NCBI GenBank assembly: GCA_965248805.1 | Contig: CBDFKJ010000009.1 | Span: 186,001 to 250,000, forward strand | Source: CBDFKJ01 sp965248805 | Lineage (GTDB): Bacteria > Pseudomonadota > Alphaproteobacteria > UBA6615 | Length of the DNA stretch: 64,000 nt | Direction of reading: 5' to 3' | In this document: in pieces, positions 18,053 to 27,557 of the stretch | Numbering within the stretch: the stretch's first letter is position 1 | Layout: every line of letters starts with the position of its first letter | Notes under the pieces: model-generated | The model's input: the letters and a program-made list of their open reading frames with translations, nothing else | What the model was told of the DNA's origin: nothing | Databases searched by the model: none | Program-made: the position numbers and the translations under genes

Positions 18053-19910
18053 TCAGAAGCCAAAGCGAATTCCGATGTTGCCGTGGGTTTCATGACCGCC
18101 ACCGGGCTGCCCCAGGGCCACCGCAAAGCGGATCTCGCCAAAAAGCTCCATTTCCGTGCTTCCCGGTCCCGGCCAACCACGCGTGGCGCCCACCGTGAAC
18201 CACCCCCTGGAAGCCGGTGCTCGCGAGACCACGTTCGTCCCCGAGACCGAGACCCGTGTTTCGTCGCGAAACTCATGCGTGAGGTCCGCCGCGGCATAGA
18301 ACGACATGCTACGAGCTTCCCCGTGATAGCGAAGCCCTGTGCCCACGCGGCCCTGCAAGCTGTCCCCGTCCTGGATCGCAACCCGGCTGCCGACCTTGTC
18401 CGTGAACTCGTCCAAACCGGCGCGTGCATAGAGCAACCCGAGCCGCGGCGTCACGCTCCACCTGATTGGACTCAAACCGAAACGCCGCCCGACCTCAAGG
18501 TCTACCGACCAGCCAAGCCCCTGCGCATTGTCTTTCAGCAGCCCGATCCTCGATGAGGACAGATCGGCCTCGTACCAGGTGGTCGCGGCTTGTGCATCGG
18601 CATAGAACCGACTCTTGGGGCCCAACCAGCTAGCGGTCGCAAAAATCCCCAACCCCGTCGCTTCGACCTCGCCCCTTCCGCCCTCTGACAACACAACCGC
18701 CGAACTTTGGAGATAGCGAGCCCCGATCCCCAACACCAGGGGCTGCCGTGCGTCGTCCCTGACCCCGATGGGCACGTCGATGCCGGCCCACAGGCCCTGC
18801 ATGTCGTAGTTGAACTTTGCCCCCAGGGTGCTCGATACCGGCACATGGCTACCGACGGCCGCCTCCACGTTGAACCACGGAGACACGCCCCCGGTTCGCT
18901 GCCGCCTTCTTGGAGGTCCGCTCTGCTGCATCGACAGCAGCACTCTCGGCAGAGCCTCGTACACCGCCCCGCGCGGCGCAACCACGTCGCCAAAAACCCA
19001 GCATTGTAACACGTTGCTCCAGCCCTCTGCCACGTCATCGAGCGCGGACAACCCGAAATCGTAGGGACCGGGCTTGGGAATGCGCCCTGTCACTGCGTTG
19101 TCATCCAGAAAGTTCGTGCCGCGAACCGTGACGTCGGTCAGATGCTTCGCCGATCCTTGCACTTCCAGGCCGTCCAGATATGTGAGGTCGTCGCTATTGA
19201 TGATGAGATGCATGTCCCCCTTGACGACGCGGAACCCGACGTTGGAAATGGCGTCGACCCGGCCGGTTTCGGTGACCTCGATCGTCCCACCGTCGCTCAT
19301 ATGCACCCCAGCGGCGTGCGCACCCGAGCCACCGCTCACCCGGCCCGCAATCCGGACATGAGTCGCGAAGCCGAGATACGTGAGCACGCCCCTTGCGTCG
19401 GCGCCGCTGGCGATGACCGTCGCATCGCGGCCCACATCCACCAACGCGGCCCGCTCCCGCGCATCCACGAATATCCCGTGTGCCTCCGCGCCGGTGGTTT
19501 CGATACTGCCCGTATGGCGGACGGCGGCATCGAAGCCGGTCGCGAAAATACCGTACGCCTTCGCGCCGGTCGTCGTGATGCTTCCCGCATTCTCGACCGT
19601 GTCACGGGTTCCTGTTGAATAAACGCCACGGGCATCGTCGCCCGTCGTCGAAATCGCTCCCTTGTTGCTGAAGTGGGCATCCGGCCCGTTCAACTTGACC
19701 GCGGTGCCCGGTGTGGTGATCTGGCCGCCGGGCTTGATTACTCCGGTCTCACCGTCACCTGAGTGTTTGTCGCACAGTTATCACGTCCGTCTCGGAAATG
19801 ACAAAAGACGCCGAATGCACGGACTGCGCAACTAGACACCCTGCAACGGTCAGGACAAACGTCAACTTGAATCGCGGGAAAACGAATCGTCTCATAACCG
19901 GGATTTCCAT
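18053..19910 (-). pseudogene. Autotransporter (type Va), signal peptide separated by a frameshift
   Basis: From ATG 19910 a long signal peptide is readable (MEIPVMRRFVFPRFKLTFVL then 'TVAGCLVAQSVHSASFVISE'). That frame stops near 19757; the matching continuation 'CDKHSGDGETGVIKPGGQIT' is in the next frame, so one base was lost near 19770. The passenger has irregular 'GSITTTGAKAYGIFATGFD' type repeats (beta-helix), followed from about residue 290 of the main frame by an autotransporter beta-barrel that ends in the canonical aromatic 'NIGIRFGF'. It would export the passenger to the outer membrane. If the frameshift is real it cannot be exported; if it is a sequence error the gene is intact. Confidence 0.7.
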
Positions 19911-19921
19911 GTGGCATCCTG

Positions 19922-20256
19922 TCATCTTACTGTAATTGCTGATTGCGTATTGTCAGCCGACCGGGAAGGCGTTGTTTCTGACCGTCTGAGCACGTGTCGC
20001 GTTGATTCTGTGTAGGCGTTGTTTCGTCCCCCACCTTGTTCTGGGGTTCGCGATATAGGCGGGCCGCCGCGCCGGCGCATATTTCGGTCGCCGTTGACAG
20101 GCGTCCGCCCGCCAAGTACCGAGTGCGGCCTCTCGGTGTTGTAGAAGCCAATCCAGTCTGCGATGACGCGCTGGGCTCGAAGCCGTCGGCGAGCTTGCGC
20201 AGATAAGCGGCCTCGACCGCTTCCGCCGACAGCCGACGGGCACCGGACCGCAGCAT
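19922..20256 (-). pseudogene. IS3-family OrfB C-terminal remnant
   Basis: One frame gives 'EAVEAAYLRKLADGFE', and after a shift another gives 'VIADWIGFYNTERPHSVLGG' and 'RTPVNGD', the classic end of IS3 integrase-type transposases, then runs to a stop at 19922 through non-homologous sequence. The upstream border carries the 19-bp word cggttgttagaggtctcca (20256-20274), which occurs again at the right end of an IS5-family element at 24081. Confidence 0.65.
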
Positions 20257-20332
20257 CGGTTGTTAGAGGTCTCCATCTGCGTCAGCGGATCCTCGATCGA
20301 AACCCGCTCTGGATGAGAAAACGAAACAACCC

Positions 20333-21376
20333 CTATCTTCGGACCGTGCCTATCCGGTTAATTCGTACACCCACTACATGTAGGTGCTTCCACTCGCCGG
20401 AATATAGCTCGGCGTAGGTTGGAGCCTCGGCCTCTCCTGCGATTCCGAGCAATGAGCGGAAGGCGTTGAACGGGTAAAACCGCCTGTTGAAGCGGAACGT
20501 GAACTCATTGAGGTAGGCTTGTAGATGCTTTGCGCTCACGCCATGGTGGATGCCACTGAGCCAATTCTTCAGGTTGCTGAAGACGAGGTGGATGATCGGC
20601 ATGAACTCTTCGGCCACCTCGGGGTCGCCGCATTCGGCAATGGCGTGGTGATCATAGCCGCGTGTCCGCAAGCTGCCATAGCCACTCCAATCGTCGGTGA
20701 CGATCAGCGACCCCGGCATAACGGCGTTCTCGACGAAGCCACATAGCGAATCGGCGCTGCGGTCGGCAGCGACGGACAGCCGCACACGCCCGGCGTAGCG
20801 GCCATCCTTCCGCTTGTCCTGCGCGGTGCCGGGCTCCCTGTGGCTGACTTCGACGGCAGCAGCCACCAGCGTCTTGTGGTGAACGCCTCGGCCTTCACCA
20901 CGCATCCGGCCTCCAACATAGGTTTCGTCCACCTCGACATGCTCTCCTGCCCTGGCACCGATCCGATCCTGATCGGGCCGCACCATACCCGCGCGGAGCT
21001 TATGCAGGATGCCGAAGGCGGTTTCGTACCGCGTCAGCCCAAGCTGCCGCTGAAACTGCACCGCCGACATGCCCGGCGTCTGGCTGGCGACCAGATAGGC
21101 GGCCCAAAACCACGTGCTCAAAGGCGTGTGGCTGCGCTCCATGACCGTGCCGACGGTCAATCCCGTCTGGCGGCGGCAAGCGCGACAGGTCAGGACGCCA
21201 GGCCGCGTGGCGATGCGGAAAGGTTCACCCACGACGCCGCAGCGCGGGCAGGCGAACCCGTCACCCCAGCGAGCCCTTTCCAGGTAGGCGGCGCACGCCG
21301 CATCGTCGGAGAAAAGTCGCTGAAACTCGGGGAGGGATTGCGGGAAGGGCAGGTCGGTGCGGTCGAGAACGTCCAT
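20333..21376 (-). CDS. IS1595-family transposase
   Basis: 347 residues from ATG 21376. The N-terminal zinc ribbon has CPRCG ('GFACPRCGVVGEPFRI') and 'CRAC'. The ISXO2-like DDE domain shows 'EHVEVDETYVGGRMRGEGRG' (first D), 'SLIVTDDWSGYGSLRTRGYD' (second D) and the C-terminal 'IHLVFSNLKNWLSGIHHGVS' (N/E/H position). 'YLNEFTFRFNRRFYPFNAFR' is typical of the family. No lesions are visible, so it should be functional. The element interrupts a VRR-NUC gene directly after its catalytic EVK motif. Confidence 0.9.
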   Translation of the reverse strand: MDVLDRTDLPFPQSLPEFQRLFSDDAACAAYLERARWGDGFACPRCGVVGEPFRIATRPGVLTCRACRRQTGLTVGTVMERSHTPLSTWFWAAYLVASQTPGMSAVQFQRQLGLTRYETAFGILHKLRAGMVRPDQDRIGARAGEHVEVDETYVGGRMRGEGRGVHHKTLVAAAVEVSHREPGTAQDKRKDGRYAGRVRLSVAADRSADSLCGFVENAVMPGSLIVTDDWSGYGSLRTRGYDHHAIAECGDPEVAEEFMPIIHLVFSNLKNWLSGIHHGVSAKHLQAYLNEFTFRFNRRFYPFNAFRSLLGIAGEAEAPTYAELYSGEWKHLHVVGVRINRIGTVRR

Positions 21377-21444
21377 GACCCACTATCCGTTGTACGCACA
21401 CAACCTATCCCTAGTGGGTGTATGCGTCAAGCGGATAGGGACGG
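20344..21444 (-). mobile_element. IS1595-family element
   Basis: Terminal inverted repeats with matching blocks: ccgtgcctatccggttaatt (20344-) with cacccacta following, against the right end whose reverse complement reads ccgtccctatccgcttgacg, also followed by cacccacta. One intact transposase gene is enclosed. I could not recognise a clear 8-bp target duplication, perhaps because the flanks were rearranged later. Confidence 0.75.
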
Positions 21445-22807
21445 ATTTCACTTCAGCATAGAAGAACTCCTGGTTCCGATATACCATCAAGTCTGGCCAT
21501 CCGACATACCGACCCCAGTAGTTTCCCACTAGATATCGCAATGATTGAAGTCGGTAGGAGAACTTCGACTAGCTTACGAGCGGTTGCAATTGCGCCCCGC
21601 CGATGCGCCCTTAAATACTGCCGGAGCAGCTCACTTGGAGCGATCCAGTAGTCAAAAAGCCACAGTAGTTCATCTCTCTCGGCGATGACACTTGTTGATA
21701 GATGCTCTTTAATTTCATTCGCGCGTCGTAAACCGTAAGCGGACGTGCCGAAGTCATCGGGAAGGACTGTTCGGACTGCTGGCGGCTCCTGCATGCCTGC
21801 ATCAAAGGCATTGCGGTCACCGCACATGAATTCGTTCACTTTCTAGTGGATTGATCGGAGCGAAAGAGTCCGAATTGGGATTCCGTATTTTGCTGTGGTA
21901 TGCGCCCGGCAAGGCGCCGGTCCCGCTCGATCGTGTCGCCGAGATCGTGCGCCTGACGCAGCAACCGCCGCCGTTTGAGGCGACCCACTGGACGTTGCGC
22001 GCGATGGCCAGGGCGGCCGGTATTGCCGCCTCGACGGTGCAGGCGATCTGGAAGGCTCACGGTCTCAGCCCGCACCGCTGGCGCAACTTCAAGCTGTCGA
22101 CCGACCCTGCCTTCGCCGAGAAACTCACCGATATCGTCGGCCTGTATGTCGACCCGCCGGCCCATGCGGTGGTGTTGTCGATCGATGAGAAGTCACAGAT
22201 CCAGGCGCTCGACCGCCGGTCTGCCGATGAAGAAGGGACGCGCCGGCACCATGACTACAAACGGCACGGCACGACCACGCTGTTTGCGGCGCTCAACGTT
22301 CTGGACGGAACGGTGATCGGCCAGAACATGCAGCGCCACCGCCATCAGGAGTTCATCCGCTTCCTCAACCGCATCGAGCGCACGGTGCCGGCGGACAAGG
22401 CCATCCACGCGATCGTCGACAACTACGCGGCGCACAACAAGGACAAGGTCCGCGCCTGGCTCGCCCGCCATCCGCGCTGGACTTTCCACTTCACACCGAC
22501 CTCCTGCTCGTGGCTCAATGCCGTCGAGGGCTTCTTCGCAAAACTCACCCGGCGGCGGCTCAAGCACGGCGTCTTCCATTCCGTCGTCGATCTCCAGGCC
22601 GCAATCAACCGCTTCGTCCGCGAATACAATGCGGCCAACCCACAGCCATTCATATCGAAAGCCGACCCCGACGACATCATCGCAGCCCGAAACCGAGGGT
22701 TCCAAACGTTGGAATCAATCCACTAGGCGTATTGCTCGGAATCCTTGCTCTTCCAAATTAATAATAGCAAATTCTTCTACACAAACAGTCGCGCTCTCGT
22801 GCAACAC
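21445..22807 (-). pseudogene. VRR-NUC nuclease gene, broken by three insertion sequences
   Basis: Reading the minus strand and leaving out the IS630 element (21846-22723): 'EEFAIINLEEQGFRAIRLES' lies right of it, and 'GDRNAFDAGMQEPPAVRTVL', 'GLRRANEIKEHLSTSVIAER' and 'DELLWLFDYWIAPSELLRQY' left of it. After another shift near 21540 comes the VRR-NUC core 'NYWGRYVGWPDLMVYRNQEF' and 'FYAEVKS' (D and E-x-K of the PD-(D/E)XK site). An IS5-family element removes the N-terminus at 22808 and the IS1595 element removes the C-terminus at 21445. Two small frameshifts are also present. The intact family is a stand-alone nuclease of unknown role, common in alphaproteobacteria. Confidence 0.75.
21846..22723 (+). 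mobile_element. IS630 copy 2, internally deleted (878 bp)
   Basis: Ends gtggattgat (21846) and atcaatccac (22723) are flanked by TA (21844-21845 and 22724-22725), the standard IS630 target duplication. Compared with the intact copy at 61789-62922, about 256 bp are missing between tatgcg and cccggcaagg, removing the transposase start and about 85 residues. The remaining frame (from about 21900 to TAG 22726) keeps the catalytic 'SIDEKSQIQALDRRSADEEG' and 'IVDNYAAHNKDKVRAWLARH' motifs but has no proper N-terminal DNA-binding domain. Non-autonomous; it splits the VRR-NUC gene. Confidence 0.9.
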
Positions 22808-24101
22808 CTGGACGCCTCCATTTACCTCGTGAATTTTGCCTCGTTGTGATTCTCTACGGCGGTTCGGTTTGAGGAGGTATTGATGAGGCAGGCTGGTCTG
22901 TTCGGCTTACCGGATCATCTTCGAAAGCTTTCGGCGACGGGTGATCCGTTGGAGGTGCTGGCAAAGGTCGTCGACTTCAAGATTTTCCGCGCGCCGCTTG
23001 AGGCGGCGCTGGGCTATTCGGACGGATCGAAAGGTGGCCGCCCGGCCTACGATGCGGTGGCGATGCTCAAGGTTCTGATCCTGGCCGCGCGGCACACGGT
23101 GAGTGACGAGCGGATGGAGTTTCTGATCCGCGATCGCTTGAGCTGGCTTCGCTTCCTAGGCTTCGATCTCGGAGCGCCGACGCCGGACCGGAACACCATC
23201 TGGACCTTTCGCGAGCGTCTGGTCCGGGCCGGGGCGATGGATAAGCTGTTTGCCGCCTTCGATGGCGAATTGCGCCGGTGCGGCTATCTGGCGATGGGCG
23301 GGCAGATCGTCGATGCGACGTTGGTATCGGCGCCCAAGCAGCGCCACAGCGATGACGAGAAGCGGGCGATCAAGGCGGGCAAGAGCGCGTCCGAGGTCTG
23401 GCCCGATCAGCCAGCCAAGGCGGCGCAGAAGGACACGGATGCGCGGTGGACGGTGAAGACCGGGCGGCGCAAGAACCCCGCCGGGTCGCAACGGCGCATG
23501 CCCGACATCGCGATCCCGGTGTTCGGCTACAAGAATCATGTCGTCATCGATCGGGCCTACGGCTTCATCCGCGGCTCGGCGGTGACCGATGCCGCCCGCC
23601 ATGACGGCAAGATGTTGCGTCATCTCGTCACCGGCGACAATCTGGCCGCCGGCGTGTGGGCTGACAGCGCCTATCGCTCGAAGGCGAACGAGGCGTGGCT
23701 GGCGGGCAAGGGTCGGATCTCCCACATCCACCGCAAGAAGCCGCCGGGCCGGGCCATGCCCAAGGCGACCGCCCGGGCCAATGCCCGCAAGTCAGCGGTC
23801 CGTGCACGCGTCGAGCATGTCTTCGCCCAGCAGAAGGATCGCATGAGCCTGTTCGTCCGGACCATCGGGCTCAAGCGGGCCGAGACCAAGATAGGCCTCG
23901 CCAACCTCGCCTATAATTTCCAGCGTCTGATCTTCCATGAGCGCAGGGCCGCCATGGCATGAGTCCGCCCGTATGACCAAAAAACACCCCGCTGAGAACG
24001 AAACCGCGGACGAATAACGCCGTCAAATCCACCCGCCGCACGGATCGGCCAACAGGACACCCTTATCCGCGCCAAATCGGCCGGTTGTTAGAGGTCTCCA
24101 G
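22808..24101 (+). mobile_element. IS5-family element (second type)
   Basis: The right end ggttgttagaggtctccag (to 24101) resembles, in inverted form, the left sequence ctggacgcctccatttacc (22808-22826), 14 of 19 positions. One transposase gene is enclosed. The left end lies inside the VRR-NUC relic. A 19-bp copy of the right end also occurs at 20256-20274. Confidence 0.6.
22883..23962 (+). CDS. IS5-family transposase
   Basis: 359 residues from ATG 22883, with gaggagg six bases upstream. 'MRQAGLFGLPDHLRKLSATG' and 'RMEFLIRDRLSWLRFLGFDL' form the DUF772-type N-terminal domain. The DDE core is 'GQIVDATLVSAPKQRHSDDE', 'GVWADSAYRSKANEAWLAGK' and 'SAVRARVEHVFAQQKDRMSL', with 'LANLAYNFQRLIF' at the end, as in IS5-group enzymes. 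It is complete, so the element may still be mobile. Confidence 0.9.
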   Translation: MRQAGLFGLPDHLRKLSATGDPLEVLAKVVDFKIFRAPLEAALGYSDGSKGGRPAYDAVAMLKVLILAARHTVSDERMEFLIRDRLSWLRFLGFDLGAPTPDRNTIWTFRERLVRAGAMDKLFAAFDGELRRCGYLAMGGQIVDATLVSAPKQRHSDDEKRAIKAGKSASEVWPDQPAKAAQKDTDARWTVKTGRRKNPAGSQRRMPDIAIPVFGYKNHVVIDRAYGFIRGSAVTDAARHDGKMLRHLVTGDNLAAGVWADSAYRSKANEAWLAGKGRISHIHRKKPPGRAMPKATARANARKSAVRARVEHVFAQQKDRMSLFVRTIGLKRAETKIGLANLAYNFQRLIFHERRAAMA

Positions 24102-24157
24102 GTAACTTGGAAATGCGCACAATTGGCCACGGAACGAACTCCTGGAAATTCTTTGAG

Positions 24158-25081
24158 TCAAAGCCGGCGTGCCGGCGGCAGGTCGGGGAGGCGGGCGTCG
24201 ATGATCGCGGCGTCGGCGTAGGCGCTCTGGCAGCGGATGCCGAGGCAGGCCAGCGCGGCGCCGACGCTGGCGCGCCTCAGGGCGTTGGGCAGCGTCTGGC
24301 CGGTGTCCAACGTGGCGGCCAGCACACCGACGAATCCGTCGCCGGCGCCGGTGGTGTCGACCGGTGTCACCGGCAGCGCTTCCACCGCCCAATCGCCGTC
24401 GGGACCGCTGGACACGGCGCCGTCGCGCCCGTGGGTGACGATGCAGGTGAGCGCGTGTTGGCGCGAAAGATGCCGCGCCAGGGCCAGCGGATCGCCGGCG
24501 GCGTCGATGCCCGTGTCCCGCGCGACCATTGCGGCCTCGACGGCGTTCACGACCAGCAGGTCCACTTGATCCAAAACCTGCGGCGGCACGAGCCCGCCGG
24601 GCGCGACGTTGAGCATCACGCGCGCGCCACGGCCTCGCGCGCGTCCGATGAGGTCGCAATTCTCCTCGGGCGGCACCTCCATTTGCAGCAGCAGGATGGT
24701 GTCCGGGCCGATCCGCTCGTACGGGGCGTGCGCGGCCTGGACATCCAGATTTGCGCCCGACGCGACAACGATGCTGTTCTCGCCGGACCTATCGATCCAC
24801 ACGGCTGCGCAGGCGGTCGGCCGCGCGCTGCGCCCGATGGCGCCGACATCGACGCCGGCGGCGATCAATTCACGCGTCGCCGGCGCCGCCCAGTCATCGT
24901 CGCCGACGCAGCCGATCATGGCGACCTCGGCGCCCGCACGCGCTGCCGCACAGGCTTGGTTGGCACCTTTGCCGCCGGGAGCCAGCACGTAGTCGGGGCA
25001 CAATACGGTTTCGCCCGGCTGCGGCAGGTGGTCGACCTTCATCAGCAGGTCGACATTGATCGAACCGAACACCGTGATCAT
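24158..25081 (-). CDS. rbsK: Ribokinase (PfkB family)
   Basis: 307 residues from ATG 25081. Sugar-binding N-terminus 'MITVFGSINVDLLMKVDHLP', glycine pair 'LAPGGKGANQACAAARAGAE', and C-terminal PfkB signature 'DTTGAGDGFVGVLAATLDTG' with the catalytic aspartate in GAGD. Phosphorylates ribose (or a related pentose/nucleoside) to the 5-phosphate. It lies 48 bp downstream of the universal-stress-protein gene on the same strand and may be co-transcribed. No ribose transporter is adjacent. Intact. Confidence 0.9.
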   Translation of the reverse strand: MITVFGSINVDLLMKVDHLPQPGETVLCPDYVLAPGGKGANQACAAARAGAEVAMIGCVGDDDWAAPATRELIAAGVDVGAIGRSARPTACAAVWIDRSGENSIVVASGANLDVQAAHAPYERIGPDTILLLQMEVPPEENCDLIGRARGRGARVMLNVAPGGLVPPQVLDQVDLLVVNAVEAAMVARDTGIDAAGDPLALARHLSRQHALTCIVTHGRDGAVSSGPDGDWAVEALPVTPVDTTGAGDGFVGVLAATLDTGQTLPNALRRASVGAALACLGIRCQSAYADAAIIDARLPDLPPARRL

Positions 25082-25129
25082 GGCGCGCTTCTAACGCATC
25101 GCCGGCGCCCGAGGAAATGGGAGGTTGCT

Positions 25130-25974
25130 TTAGTGCGACATCAGCACCGGAAGCGTCATGTGCGCCAGGATGCTTCGGGTGACACCACCCAGCACCAGCT
25201 CGCGCAGTAGCGAATGGCCATAGGCGCTCATCACCAGCAGATCGGCGCCTTCATCGGCGGCGCGGCTGAGCAGCATGTCGGCCACCGACACATCCTCGGT
25301 CACCAATTGGGCGGCATCGACGTTGACGTCGTGGCGCGCCAAATGCAGCGCAATGTCGGCGCCCGGCACGTCGCCATGGCCGTCAAGCTCAACCCCGCCC
25401 TTGGGATTGAGCGCCAAGATCGTGACGCGCTCGGCACCGGTCAGCAGCGGCAAGGCATCGGCGACCGCGCGCGCCGACTCGCGGCTATTGTTCCAGGCGA
25501 TTATCACGTTGCGGCCGACGGTTTCGAACGTGCCGACATAAGGGATGACCAGCACTGGCCGGCCGGAATAGATCGCCAGTTGCGCCGGCAGGTCGTCGGC
25601 CGTGCCCAACTCGCCCAGCCGCTCGCGCTCGGTTTGACCGACCACGGTCAGGTCGGCGTGCGCGCGTGCAGGTTCGCGATCGTGTCGACGGCGCCAACCG
25701 CCTGCCGCCATTCGCCGGATGCGCCGGCGGCCTGCGCCGCGGTCTCGAACGCCTGCCGGGCCTCGGCGGTGGCGGCATCGGCAGCTTCGCGCTGCGCGGC
25801 CGTAACATCGGGCGGGATTTCGGCGGCGACGAATGTCGGGATCTGCGGCACCGTGCGTACCAACAGCCCGGCCACATGGGCGCCGGATTGACCGGCCAAG
25901 GCCAGCGCTGCCCGGGTGCGCTCGGCGCAGGCCGGCGTGCCGTCGGCAACCAATAAGATGTCCTTATAGCCCAT
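25130..25974 (-). pseudogene. Tandem-domain universal stress protein, one frameshift
   Basis: From ATG 25974 'MGYKDILLVADGTPACAERT' begins a first UspA domain that ends abruptly in 'NLHARTPT'. The next frame continues 'ARAHADLTVVGQTERERLGE', 'YSGRPVLVIPYVGTFETVGR' and 'NVIIAWNNSRESARAVADAL', with the second domain's nucleotide-site-like 'ADLLVMSAYGHSLLRELVLG' and 'GGVTRSILAHMTLPVLMSH'. Deleting or misreading one C near 25665 explains the break. Together about 281 residues, normal for double-domain USPs. Either a real lesion or a sequencing error. Confidence 0.8.
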
Positions 25975-26108
25975 CGCCGCGATCCATCCGTGTTCTTGGG
26001 GTCCGTTCCAATCATCAGCATACGCAAACAATGGCGTCTTTGCGCCCAATCAATTCCTTGGTGCCCGGCCGCCCGCTATGGTGCGATCGGATGGCAATGC
26101 TAGGCTAA

Positions 26109-27531
26109 CAGGCCGTTGAAAAAGTCGCGGCCATCTGACTCTGTGACGAGGGCATGGTTCGAGTCGGGAGCTTCGTCATGGCGTTGGGACGACAAGGGGA
26201 TCGACAGGTGGACTTGATGGTCAGTTGGGCAGAGATGCCTCGCTCGCCCGGCCACGTGTTTTACGACCAGCTGGCTGGTCGATGCCGGTTTCGATGCGTT
26301 CGCCGAGGACCTGTGTGAGCCCTATTACGCGCCAGGGATCGGACGTCCGGGAATCCCACCGGGGCGTTACTTCCGGATGCACCTGGTCGGCTACTTCGAA
26401 GGCCTCGACAGTGAGCGGGCGTTGGAGTGGCGGTGCGCCGACAGCTTGTCGCTGCGTGAGTTCTTGCGCCTGGAGGCGCGCGCACGTGTGCCTGACCACT
26501 CGTCGTTGAGCACGATCCGCAGCCGCACGCGGTGCATGAGGCAGTGTTCGCCTGGGTGCTGGACGTTCTTGGCGAGCACGGCCTGGTCAAGGGCGAGCGG
26601 ATTGGGGTCGATGCTTCGACCATGGAGGCGAACGCGGCGCTGCGCTCGATCGTGCGCCGCGACAGCGGCGAAAGCTATCGCCAGATGCTGCAGCGCATGG
26701 CCGCCGACAGCGGGATCGAGACCGCGGCGAATGACTTGGCGCAGATGGATCGGCGGCGCAAGGGCAAGAAACTCTCCAATGCGGACTGGGTCTCGACGCG
26801 GAGGCCAAAATCGCCAGGATGAAGGACGGCACGACGCATCTGGCCTACAAGCCCGAACACGCGGTCGACCTCGACACCGGGGCGGTGATCGCGGCCGAGC
26901 TGTATCCGGCCGATCAGGGCGACACGACCACCCTGCCGACAACGTTGACGTCAGCCGAGGCCAAGCTGGCGGCTGTGGGCGCAGCGCCGACGGCCGACGA
27001 ACCGGCGGAGCTGGTGACCGACAAAGGCTACTTCGGCCGCGAGGTGCTGAAGTCCCTTGCCGACGGCGCCTGGACGACCCGCATCGCCGAACCGAAGGGC
27101 AAGGGGCTCTCGCGCTGGCACGGCGACGACGCCGCTCGGCGGGCCGTTTACAACAACCGCAACCGATTGCTGTCGGGCGTGGCGAAGGCCGCGTTCAAAC
27201 TCCGCGCCGAAGTGGTCGAGCGGGGCTTCGCCCAGGTCCTCGATCGCGGCGGCATGCGCCGCACTTGGCTGCGCGGGCGCGAGAACGTCGGCAAGCGCTA
27301 TCTGATCCACGTCGCCGGACACAACCTGGGCGTCCTATTGCGCCAGTTGATCGGCGCCGGGACCCCGCGAGAGGCTGCGGCCAAGGGCTTGGCGGTCCTG
27401 CTGCTTGTCTTGCGACAGGAACAATCGCTGATCATTATCCTCGCCCTCAATAACCCCCCGGCGCCGGGTCTCGCCGCCGCCATTGTTATCACGCCCGATG
27501 CTTCATCAACTCAGTCTTCTTCAACGGGCTG
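26109..27531 (+). mobile_element. IS-B copy 1, transposase frameshifted (1423 bp)
   Basis: Ends caggccgttgaaaaagt (26109) and cttcttcaacgggctg (27531), flanks CTAA and TTAG. The transposase is related to that of IS-A ('MPRSPGHVFYDQL', 'GYFEGLDSERALEWRCADSL', 'GERIGVDASTMEANAALRSI', 'MKDGTTHLAYKPEHAVDLDT', 'ELVTDKGYFGREVLKSLADG'). It is broken into four frames: an 8-bp deletion near 26272, and two 7-bp deletions near 26528 and 26795. It ends 26 bp before manC and so replaces the upstream region of that gene. Confidence 0.85.
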
Positions 27532-27557
27532 TTAGGCAGGTGCCAACGAGGGGACAG

